A stretch of DNA of 64,000 nt from assembly GCA_036250195.1 (NCBI GenBank), contig JAVHZZ010000006.1, positions 163,705,724 through 163,769,723 on the forward strand. The letters are read 5' to 3'. Shown in pieces: positions 42,201 through 55,975 of the stretch. The notes beneath the pieces were generated by a model. It was not told where the DNA came from and did no database searches. It saw only the letters and a program-made list of their open reading frames with translations. The position numbers were made by a program, and so were the translations under genes. Source of the stretch: Mixophyes australis (lineage: Eukaryota > Chordata > Amphibia > Anura > Limnodynastidae). Numbering within the stretch: position 1 is the first letter of the stretch; each line of letters begins with the position of its first letter.

Positions 42201-45200
42201 ATTTGTTTTTTTTCAGAATAGGAGTAATCACTTCACACTTGAATAGTGATGGAAAGAAACCAGTAAGAGAAATAGATTACAGATTTTAGTTAGAGGTGGA
42301 ATGAGCACAGGAGACATGGGCCTACCAATTTATGAGGGTATGAGATCGAGATGACAGAAGGTGGAATAGGAAGATAGGAAGAGAGTAAAAACTTCCTCTT
42401 CATTTGTGGATGCTGGGAAGGAATTGAGCTGCTTGCTAGTCAGGGGAGATTAAACCATTTTAAGTCGGATCTTATCAATCTTGTCCTTAAAATAGGAAGC
42501 AAGATACTGGGTACTGATAATAGTGGAAGGGTTTGGGATGGGAGGGTTTGAAAGAGATTTAAATGTGTCAAAAAGGCATAGATGAGAAAAGAGGATTTTT
42601 ACTCACCGTAAAATCAGTTTCTCTTACTACACTGGGGGACACTGCATTACATTGGGGTATAGTAGGTGGGACTGGAGTTAGGCACTTATAAACTTTGTTT
42701 GTTTCCCTGACTCCTCCCCCACTATGCCCCTCCTCTGTAGCTGACTTCAGTTTTGTATAACCAAGCCAGGAAGAGAGAAAAAGCAATTCAGAAAGCAACA
42801 CCAAAGACAGCACTACTTTCAGAGCAAGCGAGGGCGCACAGTGTCCCCCAGTGTAGTAAGAGAAACTGATTTTACGGTGAATAAAAATCCTCTTTTCTCT
42901 GTCCTACCACTGGGGGACACTGCGTTACATTGGGGAGCTAACAAAGCTGTGTCCAAGGGCGGGAATGCTCTGGAATGGCTGTGCGCAATGTTTTGTGTCC
43001 AAAACTCTGCATTTGTGAATGCAAAGGCATGCAACAAAGAAACTAATATGCAGCAGAAACAGACGCTGCCACTCTATACAACTGCGCCATTGAATGACGC
43101 TGTTGTGACGTACAAAAAGCTGCAACCCTCCTGGAAAGTGTACTGTAAAAGTCACTGGAACCTGCAGAGGGGTACAGATAGAATGTTGGTCGTGATGCAA
43201 TGGCAAGAGACCACCTGGATCCTGCCCCGCCTCCTACGCTCTTTAGTGCTAAAGAGGGTAAAAGGGTATTAAATTCCTAAACAGGAACTGTGTGAACAAG
43301 AGTACAAACTATCTCCCGTCGGAGAAACGATACACAAAAAGAAGAGGCACAAGAATGATAAACCGCAATCCCTTTGTCAGTGGAATGCAGGCACTAATTG
43401 TCATAACCAATAATATCTCGTACAACGCGCCACTAAGTTTCTGGTAAAGAAAATGAGGAAGAGCCATACACACTCTTGCCCCAGATCCCCTACGAGATGT
43501 CACATCCAAGAGAGCAGCCTGCATTGAGCTAACAACTCAATCCATTCAGTGATATCCAAAGGACCACCATATACACTGATGCAACAGCTTAAACTACTCA
43601 GCGATATCTAAGGGAGCACTGATACAGTGCTTAACCCATTCAGAGATAAACAAGGGAGCACTCATTTTATGAGCTAAACGGCTTAACTAACTCAGCGTTA
43701 TCTGAGGGAGCACTCATATAGAGAGCTAACAACATAAGCCCGACATATATACCAAGAAGCACTCATACCATGAGCTAACAGCTTAACTAATTCAGAGAGT
43801 CACCGGAGGCCAAAGCAAGCCCCCTGATGATGAGAACTAGACTCCCTGGAAATTTACAACCAACCAAAGGTGGGCTGAGCATAAAGAAACCCCTTAAGCA
43901 AAACAACCTTCCGCTGATCTAGACAGAGAGCCACGGAAGCTGCACGCTGAAGGAAGAAGGGCGGAGACCCAATCGAAGACAGCTGGTAAAGAAAACCCTT
44001 TAAAGCTTCCTGAGTGGGACGTGTGAAATTCTAGGAATTTACACCAACCGAATATAGTTTATAGGCCAAGAAAACAGCTGAGAAAGAAGCTCTACGACTG
44101 AATTGAAGGTAGCAGCCATCTCCCTGCAAGGATTCTCTAGCCGAACAGGTTGGCCATCCGACGCCACATCGTCAAACTAGATGATGAAAACAAAAAAGAG
44201 CCGAACTATGAGATGAGGCCGCTCTGGAACCGGGAAAAGAGGGACGACAACACTAGTCCCCTTAACCAGTAGAACACTGCTTTGCGAGACACACAGTGGA
44301 CCACCAGACTAGCTGGGATGCGCCCCCTCCTAGAAACTCTTGAACCCCCACGAGGAAATTGGACCTGTAAATCACCTGTACACCCCCTAAGTTGTAGGGA
44401 GACCCGACTTGGCAATGGACAAATCCACCTGAGGGTCATAAGATTGAGAGCCGATAGAGAAAACAGGTTAACATGTGAAAAGAACCTGGGCTCCCTCTCA
44501 GAGAGCCCTACGACCTAACCAGGAGGGCACAAAGGTATTACCCTAAAGTGACCCACTTTACTTGGTAAATGACTGATTGCTAAGGCATTCGGCCGTCAAT
44601 AATAATATGTTGGAGTAACTTGGCCCATAGTATGGCACAAGGCACACCCCTCCAACCATACACAGGTCGATCCCTATCCTGCAATTAGGATATGGGTATT
44701 CCATAAGTGCTACAAATATGCAACAGCCCTGCATTAGGAGACCGAATCGCTACAGGTTTTCTGCCCCCCTGTACAAGAAGGACAACTGACCCACTAAAAA
44801 ATCATTGTGAATCATAGCAGAGAGATGCTATGCATGTCCAAAACAAGGAAAACAGCTTCCCTTGATGAGAATCTCCCTGTAGAGACATGGGAGATATTCC
44901 AAATAAGGAGAGCCAAAGATATAACTAGAACCTTGGTATCCTATTTTGCAAAACAGAAACTCCTGTTACGGAAAGGAAATTCTGCCAGGAGCATTTTGTA
45001 ACTGTAAAGAAGATAGATGAGCGTGTTCTTCGGTAGGAAGATACTGACAACTCTAATCTAGAAGATAAGGCAAAAACCAACACTTCTAGTGCGTTAGAAT
45101 AAGTGAAGAGCCGGATAGGCTCAAAGTGACCACCTGAGAACCAAATAATGCAGTCCTGCTAATTGCTGAGAGGCTGCAAGTATATTATTCTGGCTGAAAA

Positions 45201-46456
45201 CGTCTAGCTGTAAGCCAAGCGTTAGATGTAATAATAACTTCCACCTCCGGGGAATGTCCCCAGACCTAAGAATGTTTACCTGACTGCCACAGTACATAAA
45301 CTATAACCACCCTTGTAAGGCAAAGCCTGACTCGGGATGTGGCACCCTGACCTCAGATCAACAGAGAGGATCAACGATCGAACACGTAAACATCATGGCC
45401 TAGTGTCGCTGACATAAAAAAAAAGAAAGCACACCTACCGCCAGAAGCCTTTGGATATTCATTTGTAATAGAGCAAATTGAGAGTTCCGATATTGGAACG
45501 TAGTCCTGTGAGCATGTGGCTAACTACTGGTATCATAGCTGAATAGCTGTATGCCTACCAGCTATGATCCTGCTGGGTGAATACGAACCACCCCATTAAC
45601 CCTTAACGTGAATAAAGGCTAGAGCACCTCTTCTGTTCGAAAGCCACTAGATAAAATCCTTTACCAGCCCCTGCTGTGTGTATGAGGACTTCTTTATCTG
45701 CTCCCGCCGGGGACAGCAGAATAAGAAAACTGAAGAGCCACAGGATTGTCACCAACAAAGATTTCCTTGTATTGACTCTGGAGAGTTAGGGAAGGTGAAA
45801 ATATAGCCAGTCTATTACTGTTTACCTGGTCTTTGAGAAAAGACAGACACCGAGTCTAAGATATGAGAAAAAAACATCTTCCCAACTAGGGTGTCACTAA
45901 AGCTTAGGTTAAAAATTGAAAACCAAGTATAGACTGTTTGTCTTGCAAATGCTAAAAACTGTGTACAGTTTAAGTTGGGATTATCCACCTCGTGAGTGTA
46001 ATCAGCAAGAATATTCCTCTTGATAGTAAAACAAGATGGAAATAGACATCCTCTGGTGAGGAATAAACTACATCCTTATTTTGACTGTAGCAACAGTCAA
46101 AGATAAAATCCTCTCCATCTGTGAAAGATGGTGAACAACAGCATCTTTGTCCGGATGGTTTTATACCTGAACAGCGTAATGCCGCTTCTGTGTTAACGGA
46201 CAGATATAAGCTGTGTGGGAGCTTAACCAGCACAGTGTAAACATGTGTAGAAGCATGAAAAAGGGTATACTCACGTACCATTTCAAACTTAAAAATCACC
46301 TTAATGTGTTCGGCCACCAGAAGGAAAAGATAACTCAAAAATTACATTTCGCACAAATATAATGTCACTCCTATTTCCCAGTTGATCCGTCAGAAAACAT
46401 AAGGAAATGGTAGGCAACAAGAAATAATATTGTCTAACAATATATTTTGAAGACAC

Positions 46457-46523
<67 letters not shown>

Positions 46524-49500
46524 CACACAAGTTAACCCGTGCATGATACTCATGCATTCTAGTCAAATCAAGCTACTTAAGGTGTTAAAAAGGTTCTTGT
46601 CATGCATTTGAGCCATAGCCCAGGCCTCCTCAGGGGAAGAGCGTTACTTCCCGACGTAAGCGCCCTTTTTTAACGTGGTTTTGTCCACATGTCACCACCT
46701 CATCATTCTTCTCCATCCCCTCATCCTTCATTTTCATCGCCACATCTATCCAGATGTCTATCCAGACACAGGGATCTCTCTCAGCGGTCCTGAGTATCAC
46801 ACTCCTCTCACTCTGTCACCCCCGGCAACCACCAACCACTCCCCACTGTCACCCCCGGCAACCACCAACCACTCCCAACTGTCACTTCTCCTTCAAGAAA
46901 TATATATATATATTTTTTAAATCTTTATAAACACTTTTAACAATTAACAAATTAAATTAACAAATTAAAAACATCTTAGTATACCAAATTTCAGCCCTTT
47001 CTGAATTTTTTTTTCCACACACACTAAGAATTTAGTAGGTCAGTGTATAACTCCGCCCAGCAGGTGGCGCTGCAGCTTGGTTTTATTTTTTCCACACACA
47101 CACACAGACAGACAGACAGACAGACAGACTAACACACGCCACTAGACATTTATATTATAGATATATATATATATACATAAATTTCAAAGTGTGCCAACCA
47201 GCGAGTATTCTACTCCTGGAAGTCACCTATTGTAGGCTGATATAACAGCAATAAAAAAGACACAGAATAAATCTGTTCTATATTTTAAACAGGTAATATA
47301 TATATGTGCTATTATGGAAATTGAACCCACAACACCATGTAATCAAAACCGTGTATATATCAGATGAGCCACAGCTCCTGATGTACACATACATATATAC
47401 ATTTACGCACACATATTGCAATACAGACCAACCAGCCTACCACGGGACAACACAGTATATTAATTTTGCACCACATAAATAATGTAGAGCATATAAAACA
47501 GCGTGTTTATTCCCCCCCCCCCCCCCCCCCCGGTAATTCCGGAGACATACCGCATATCTGGAAAACTGTATAAGTTACCCAGCCACAATACTTGGGAACT
47601 GAGGCTATACATAACAAAAGGGATTTTATATATACGGAACTCCCTTTACCAGACCTATGGAAATATTCCATCCACAGTCACTATATGGAATATCATACAG
47701 ATACCGTATTTTTCGCTCCATAAGACGCACTTTTTCCCCCAAAAAAGTGGGGGGAAAAGTGTGTGCGTCTTATGGAGCGAATACTGCTGGCAAGAAAGAA
47801 AAAACTTACATTTCCAGCGTGGAGAAGCGAGTCCTGGCCAGGCTGCAGTTCCTCCTGATCGTACGTCCCTCCGCCTATCTGTGAGGACCTAGCTATCACA
47901 TGGGACGGCATCTGTCATGTGGTGCACATCCCATGTGATAGCTAGGTCCTCACAGATAGGCGGAGGGACGGACGATCAGGAGGATCCAAAGTGCTGAAGA
48001 CATCGCGCGCAGAGGGAATAAGGTAAGTTATCAATATTGTGTGTGTGTGTGTGCGCTGGAGTAGGAGAGAGAGAGAAGAGCAATGAATATACAGAGAAGG
48101 GAGATAAGAGCAATAATTATACAGAAGAGGGAGAGAAGAGCAATGAATACACAGAGGAGGGAGAGAAGAGCAATGAATACACAGAGGAGGGAGAAAAGAG
48201 CAATGAATACACAGAGGAGGGAGAGAAGAGCAATGAATATACAGAGGAGGGAAAGATGAGAAATGTATTTTGTCATGTGCAAGCTATTTTGTAGACATAT
48301 ACATCTGCAAAATATAGTGTGTGTGTGTTGGTGAGTGTGAAGATACCGGGTTTATCTGGCCCAGTGCTACCCAGTACCTCCTAGGATTCGTATGGTCACT
48401 CAGGCAAAATGCAGTTATAAAAATACAACAGTATATTTATTGTCATACAAATCACACTAGAATATTATGTCCACACAGTAAATAAATGCCAGGCAGATTT
48501 ACCACATCATCTGTCCCTTACCCCAATAACTTAAGGAGATATAGTCACCTGCTGTCCAGACTTCATGACCCATGGATCCCTCTCAGCTGCATATATAGAT
48601 TTGAGTTAGAAAACGACAATTCAAAACTCCATCTTGCACCTTCCTGAATGAAATCCAAGCATCCCCACCCTCCCCCCTGGAGTTGTTCCTTATATCTCAC
48701 AGGTCTAATTTCCACAGTCTTTCCCCTCCCTGGGCAAACCCCTGCGTCTATTCTACTTAACCATTGGTCAGTGCTGGACTGGGAGGGGTTGGGGGGGTTG
48801 GACAGGGGAGTGAAGATGAGCTGTCCTTTCAGGGAACCTCCCCTGTTAGATGGCCTGTCTGGACTAGCCTGGTGAGAACAATGGACACTAATTAGTTTTC
48901 CTACTCAGGCACATGGCAGCCTGATCCCTACCCATAATCCCCCTGGCTTCACTTTAAAGACAATGAATAGCAGCCTTACTTCAAGTTATCAATATACAAT
49001 AAACAATATACATATGTACACTGAACTACAATGTCCCCTTAGCCACATGTTATTGGACAATGCAGTTATAGTCTGGTGAGCTGGGGAAACAAAAGAAGGC
49101 TATAAAAAGTATTTGCTATAATTCACATTATGTGAGAAATGAGACATGCTCACAGGGTTATCAAACTCATTTCGTCACAGTGAGTGAGAGTGGGGGCCAG
49201 TGTATTTTGTGTGAGTGAAGGGGCCAGTGTATGTTTTCCTCCTCTAAAAACTAGGTGCGTCTTATAGTCAGGTGCGTCTTATGGAGCGAAAAATACGGTA
49301 TGTATTCCCATATCAATGTATATCTGCCTTAAAAGCAAAATATGTCACAGGAGGATAGGAAACTACCAATATTGGCAAATAGGTAATCCTATAATATATA
49401 CAGCAGTCACAGGATCCTGAAATAAAAGTCCTGACTATGTGGCAAGTAGGCTGACAATCGTTTACAAATATGATTAAAAATGATCCAACATTACCAGGTG

Positions 49501-52500
49501 AAGAGAGGCAGAAGTCAGGAACAGCATGCACTTGATGTGTGTACTCCGGATCCAAGATGGCCACCGTTCGCGCCATTAGGGAGAGAGAGAGGGGGAGGTG
49601 TACTCCCCTCCCTTAACATGGCCGCCTCTGCTCACCGCCGTTCAGCCCATATACTGAATATGGCTGCAGCCGGGGGAAAGTGAGAACCGCCGCGCTGCCA
49701 TGCCCAGGGTGCATGTGGTCTCACTGACAGCGCAGATGCCTGTCCTTCTCCCCCACTGCTCGTTGTCTAGGGGCTGAGGAGGGGGGGGAGGCTGCCGGCA
49801 AGTCTGCGGGCGGAGAGGAGAGGCAGAGACACCTTCACTCCCGCCTGCATATCTGATTGTGGCCGCGGCCGTTCTATATGGCCGAATATATAATAAAATA
49901 TGCCCCAAATGAAAAGTTTGCCTTTAAAAGCATAACTAAAACAAATTAAACATGGCCCATTTGCTCGTTCTTTCTAAGGGATGACTGCCGGCAGAGGTGC
50001 GAGGGAAGCGTGCTGAAGAGCTGCTTACCTGCACTGGAACTCAGAGTGAAGTAATCCCCGGGACTATTCACTCCTCTGGGTCTTTTCAACGAGTCCAGCG
50101 CTGCACCTGAAAAGGAACAAAAATAAAAACAGGAAAACCTAATGCTAAACTAAGTATAGGCAGGAGCCTATACAGAAGTAACCTTTCTCCAGAAGGCACT
50201 TACAACAACTGAAGTCAGCTACAGAGGAGGGGCATAGTGGGGGAGGAGTCAGGGAAACAAACAAGTTTATAAGTGCCTAACTCCAGTCCCACCTACTATA
50301 CCCCAATGTAACGCAGTGTCCCCCAGTGGTAGGACAGAGAAATTGGAAGTATGTTTGTTTAGAAGTGTCCAGAGCATTGCAATAGGAGTGGTAGATAGCA
50401 GTATTTGCGCTAAAATCATTAGAGGTACAAGATTTACGCCAGTGATGTTCTGCTTTACGAGAAAGTTTTTGTAGATTTCGTGTTACTTAAGTGTGCCAAA
50501 ACGGAGTCTACACGGAGTATAAAGAGTCACTGGAGCAACTTGATCAGTTGCTACGGTATGGTGAAAATGAGGAACTGCCATATCAAGAGAGGAGCATGTA
50601 GAAATTGGGGAGAGAAGTTGTTGGAGAGAGGTGGAAAACTGTTGAAAATCAATAAAAGAGTTAATATTCCTGTGGGTATGAGGAGGCTTGGAAGAGTTTG
50701 ACAGCAGAGAGGTTAAAGAACTGGGAGTGAGCGAGTAACTAATAAGGTGATGACCTGAGAGGGGGAAAGGAGTGGTAAGGAAAATAGAAATTGAGCATAC
50801 TCTAGAGAAAACTAGATCAAAACAGTGACCATCCTGATGAGTAGTGGATTCAATCCACTGGGAGAGGTCAAGTGAGGAGGTTAGAGAGAGAAGTTTTGAA
50901 GTAGCAGTGGAACATCGATTAGCAATTGAGATGTTGAAATCACCCATGACAATGTTGGGGATGTCAGAAGATAAGAAGTGAGGAAGCTATGCAGAGAAAT
51001 ATATACAGTAGCAGATAGGAAGGAGCTATATGGGATTTGTGGATGTTCAGGAGCTCTTAAAAAAATGCCCGGTTTCCCTCTAAATAGGAAAGAGACAGAG
51101 ATACCTAGACTGTCTGAAATGGACTTTATTTTCAGACAAGCAGTTCTTATTCAGCCAATCAGTTCTCTAGGAACAAGTAACAGAACCGAAGAATGATGCT
51201 CAAAATGTCTCAAGCCTCAGTGTTGTCAATGGTTCACCATAAATTCATAAGCAATATCCTCATAAACATGTCTTTACTGTGAAAAAAATCATGACCAATT
51301 ATTGGTGTCTATTTATTAAAGGGATATATAAGCTCTATATCCAATTTTTGCTTTGTATTTAGGCCTTCTTCCGATTTATCAAAGACCCAGGGTCGATAAG
51401 AACTATCCCCAGTGGTACAAGTGCCACTGATGGCCTGGCATAGTTACCACAATCTCAGGATGGTGATTGTGAAGTTGTCTACAGGAACAACTGATGTATT
51501 ATTAAGCATTTTTCAGGGTTTTTTATTAATAAAAAAATTTTTCAATGAATCTGGGTTTCAATTTCCAGTGCGCATACGTGAACCGGCATACTGGCTCACA
51601 CATGCGCACTGAAAATTGAAAGGGACCCTGCATTTGCCTGGCAAGCAGTAAGGCATCTGCAATGCTCAGCTGCCCAGTGACCTTTTCATGATAAATTGTG
51701 TGAACAAGGGTTTTCTATAGTTTCTATAGGCAGCAATAGAAAATCATAATTTTAGCAGGGTCTTAATAAATAGACCCCTTAATTGCCCCTGCTTACCTTT
51801 ATAATGCTGAGAATCCCTTCATTTGTTTCTGGGTCTGTAGTCAGGTTATAATTTTGTTTATCATCTCCTGATAATATTTTAAAGATGGCTCTCCAGGCCG
51901 GTGTCTTTGGCACATCCTTATCTTCTACTTTTAACCGTAACAAATCGTTCTTTATTTCCCCCTCGCGCACAGACAGTTCATACTGAAAAGAAAGATCTGT
52001 TACCTTACAGTCAGAAAACAGACACACAATTCACACACTAAATTTCATGGATATGAGTCAAGAACTGTTTGTTTCACCAGCAGACCTGGGGGTAAATGTA
52101 TCAAGCTGCGAGTTTGCAACTCCAGCGATTTTCTCAGGAGAGTTGAAACTCGCCGATGTATGAAGCTGAGTTTTCATACAAAATCGCCAGAGTTCTGCTT
52201 CTGTCAAATTCGGTACTTGCAAACTCACCACTGTTTGCCACTGCAGCTATACAAGTCTGCAATGTATGAAGCTGCGAGTTAGCAAACTCAGGAGAGTTTG
52301 CTTCTAAACACGCCAGATACAACACGCTGCTTGATAGCAGCGTGTTGTATCAACACATCACTGTTACACTGCCCTGGCAGTGTTAAAATGTTAAAGAACA
52401 GATAAAGGTTTAAAAAAAAAAAAAGCGTGGGGTCCCCCCGCTATTTATGCTTAACCCTAGTGCTGCCTGATTAATGCTGGTCCCGTGAAAATTGGGGAAA

Positions 52501-55500
52501 AATTTTGCGTGGGGTTCCCCCGATTTTCACTTTACCAGCACTAGGCAAACCAGCCAGGGTTGGCGTCACTATAGCAGGGGGACGCGCGGAAGGGGTCCCC
52601 CTGCCATAATTACTAACCAACCCTAGACTGTTCAGCGCTGGGCTGGATTCCCTAGGGAGTGGGGTCCGCTGAAAAAAATGAGCAGGCCCCCCCCCCTAGA
52701 AAGAACCAGCCCAGTGCTGATAGCACTAGGGCTCTTCCTACTACCCCTGGGCTGTGGGTAGTAGGGTAATACGGCGGTAAATAGTAGAAAAAAACAAACT
52801 GACACCAATTTTGTTTGTGGAACTACAAGTCCCAGCCAGCCAGGTTGCCAAAAACAGTGTGGCCATGCTGGTGCTTGTATAACTACAAGCACCAGCATAC
52901 CCACGGCAGCCAGGGCATGATGGCACTTGGAGAACCACAAGTGCCAACATGCCCTGACATCCCTGGCTTGCTGGGCCCTGTAGTTCAACAAAGAAAAAAG
53001 TTTACAAAGCCACAACACCTTCTTATAAACCACATACATTTATTAAAAATAAAAACCCCACAATAAAGACACTAGCCACCCTCTTGTTAACCACCACTAT
53101 TTATTAAAAATAAAAAATAAAAAATACTTACCAATGATGTCTTCTTTCTTGATGGCTTGGTCCTGTCCTTAAGTATTTGTAAATCCATCTTGCCGGCTTG
53201 CCCCAGTCCCAGCCATTTATACCTCCATAAGGGAATCTTTCCCAACAGGAACTCTTCGCCCAGAAGGGGCACATATTTGTAACATCCCGACTCTTTAGGC
53301 TTGATTGAAGTTCCCAAAAAAAAAAAACTTGAGGCGCCGCAAACACCTCCTACCTAATAGGAGGTCCTAGCCGCAATGCTCTTACGCCGTTTGCGTAAGA
53401 GCTAACTACTGTATTATGGTATTTTCCCACGCTAGTGGGGAAATCACATATTACAGTATCTAGCGCTTACGCAATATTACGCAACGTAGCGCATTGTGCA
53501 TGCGCTATGCTACTTGCATAACCTGTAATACAGTAAATTCAGGTTACGCAAGTAGCGTAGAGCATGCACAATGCGCTACATTAATTGCGTAAGCGCTAGA
53601 TACTGTAATATGTGTTTACCCGCAATTTGCCGCGATTTAAACACGCTGGCAAACTCGCGCTTTGATACATTTACCCCCTGCACTGGGATTCTGGCATTTG
53701 GTAGAAATACTGGTGTGCCTTGAGAGTAATATTGGTCTGGGATCTTTTCTTAAAATGGCTACTCAGACTCCCAGCCATGCTTTTAATAAAATAATATCTG
53801 GTGCAACCAATACATGCACTGTAGTCAACCCCTCTACTGTCATGAGTTGGCAGTGGCACCATGGATTCTCCTAAATGAATGATGGCACTGCCGGTGGCAT
53901 TATTAAATAATACAAAATAAAATAACATTTGGGTGTGTACTAGAACATCAACTAATGTGATTCCTGAGCTGTTTTTAAATCCCAGTCAGGCACTGTTCAC
54001 CAGATTCTAATCTAGAACATGAAATCTTAAAATACATATGAGATTGCCATGCTGAATAATACTCACATTCATAGTGGTGAACACTGGCATATTATTGTTC
54101 CCATCTTGTATCAACATATTGATGGTAGTCGTGCTTGCCAATTTTTCAATTCCATTGTCACGGGCGCCCACAATCAGTCTGATCAGACTTGAGGTCTAGA
54201 TGACAGAAGTCAGTATATTAAATTGCTATTCATTATCAACAGCAGGTTCTTCTGATTACATATGCATTTCATACAATCAAACATATTTAATTTCTTGTCT
54301 AAATGGAAATCTAATGCCAACCTATAGCACCTAATATCCATATTCAATAAACTGTCCAAAGTAATTATAGTAAATTGTATGATCGTGACACGCGATGTGG
54401 CCGCCGGAAATATTAACAAATTATTGCATCCACGGGGGGGGGGGGGACGACGGGAGGCGGCTGGCCCGAAAAGCCGATAGACTGAGCGGCCCGGGTGCCC
54501 GCTGCCCCCCTGCCCCCTGGTCCAGCCCGCCCCTGCCTGTCATCTACATGCAGTGGAAGCAGCCATTTTGTAAGATGAAACAATTTTCATGTTGAATACA
54601 GCCAATTCATTCTGCAGGAACTAGTGACATCACTAAGGCATGAGACACAGATACAGCTCACAAAAATGACTGCCAACTGAATGCAAATGGTGCGGCCTGT
54701 CAGCGTTGACAGCTGACAAGGAGCCTTTCAACAATTTGCCAGATTAGAACTATGACAATTAAGTTGGCTAGATCCTTATCTACCGTGAAAACTGTTACAT
54801 TATTTGTAAAGAAAGAGTGTAACTAACTAAAAGCAAACACAGCACAGTACAGTGTCTCTTAGGATGGCATGGATAAAATACCATTATTGTTCTGGGTTAT
54901 TCATAATTAGGAGGCCTAATTCTCAAAGAGCAAAAAGCCCTATGTCTGGCAAAAACAGATATTTTCGCATGCGATAGATCTTGCCCTATACATCAGGGGT
55001 TTAGTGCCTCATCAGTGCCAGTTTTTGACAGCTATTAGACAAGAATTTTTTCTGTGTCTAAATATATTTAGATTTTTTAATATTTATACTATTTTTGACA
55101 ATTTTTACTATTTAAAAAAACAAAATAAAAAAAAATTATCGGCTATGTGGAAATGAATGTCCAAGTCTGAGCTTTCAGTCCCACTGCAAATGCACAAACC
55201 GGCTAGACAGGTTACGCATGACCTTAGCAATCGGAGGACAGAAGCTTTTGTCCTTGGTAAATAGGAATCCCCCCCCCCCAGTGATGGCCACCTGCAGGTG
55301 ATAGCCTTTTCCGGCATTGGTATATAAAGAGAAGCACTAAATGTAGGTATTTAGGGCTTATCTCTGTTTAATAAATAGACCCCTTAGAAAGATTACTTTC
55401 TGTGTAAAATTGGTTATATCAGACAGGTTATCTGAATACAAAATTTTCCCTACTGATTAAAGAAATAATTCAAAAACAATCAATCAATCAATCAATCAAA

Positions 55501-55944
55501 ATCAGATTAAAAATACATATATCTGCAAACAGATTAAAGGCGGCCACAGACGCTGCAATTCTGATTAAATTTTCCATATCATTATCAGCATAATGTTGTT
55601 TGGAAGATGATTGCTATCAGACTGTGCAGTCACCTTCCAACCACACTAACAGGCCCCAGTGAAGCTGTAAGTGTTTACATGTGCACTAAATTGACGGATT
55701 TTGTTGTATTTGGCCACTTACATGGGAATTTGTAATACAGTCTTATGCTTTTATATGGTCAAGGGGCCCAAATTAATTCTAACCCATGTTTATGTTTTGT
55801 GGGGGGGGGGGGGTTTGGTAAATAGAGGGAGGAGAAGGGGCCCCAAACCAGTATCTTGCCTAGGGCCCCATGTGTTTTGTTAAAGACGGATTTATAATAA
55901 TAATACTATTCATATAGTGCAACAGGATTTGCACTAATATAAGA

Positions 55945-55975
<31 letters not shown>

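Larger units (their letters stand above)
47704..49298. mobile_element. TIR DNA transposon (1.6 kb) flanked by TA
   Basis: The ends CCGTATTTTTCGCTCCATAA and TTATGGAGCGAAAAATACGG are perfect inverted repeats, extended by GACGCAC/GTGCGTC. TA stands on both sides (47702-47703, 49299-49300), as in Tc1/mariner-like insertions. No transposase is left. It contains a 30-bp minisatellite, a hairpin and a solo LTR. It is nested in the large TIR element. Confidence 0.8.
42584..50341. mobile_element. Large foldback/TIR element (about 7.8 kb) inserted in the L2
   Basis: The sequence CACTGGGGGACACTGC, then ATTACATTGGGG, then GGGACTGGAGTTAGGCACTT and onward to GAAGTCAGC at the left (42635-42765) is repeated inverted at the right (50205-50330). 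The match is over about 120 bases. A second left copy starting TCTCTGTCCTACCACTGGGG (42896) matches the extreme right end (50340). No transposase frame is readable inside. The L2 sequence resumes right after 50341. The superfamily is not assigned. Confidence 0.65.
36853..50970 (-). mobile_element. L2-type LINE, interrupted by later insertions
   Basis: On the minus strand, 50947-50700 encodes the end of an apurinic-type endonuclease and following region ([10 protein letters not shown] then [19 protein letters not shown]). 42177-41640 encodes RT blocks ([17 protein letters not shown], then [18 protein letters not shown] and [15 protein letters not shown]). In the catalytic box the DD has become ND. 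The 3' region follows through 40540 and resumes at 37222-36853, ending in an ATC-type microsatellite tail. The gaps are the hAT element (37223-40458), a palindromic MITE (41320-41652) and a large TIR element (about 42584-50341). The LINE is 5'-truncated near 50970. Confidence 0.82.

Noticed and set aside
42841..43272. 143-codon plus-strand frame at the left end of the large TIR element
   Set aside because: It starts inside the inverted-repeat arm and has no known domain. The reverse strand is equally open there.
48031..48294. Open frames of 83-85 codons on both strands with ten-residue repeats
   Set aside because: The 30-bp minisatellite is a multiple of three and keeps all frames open.
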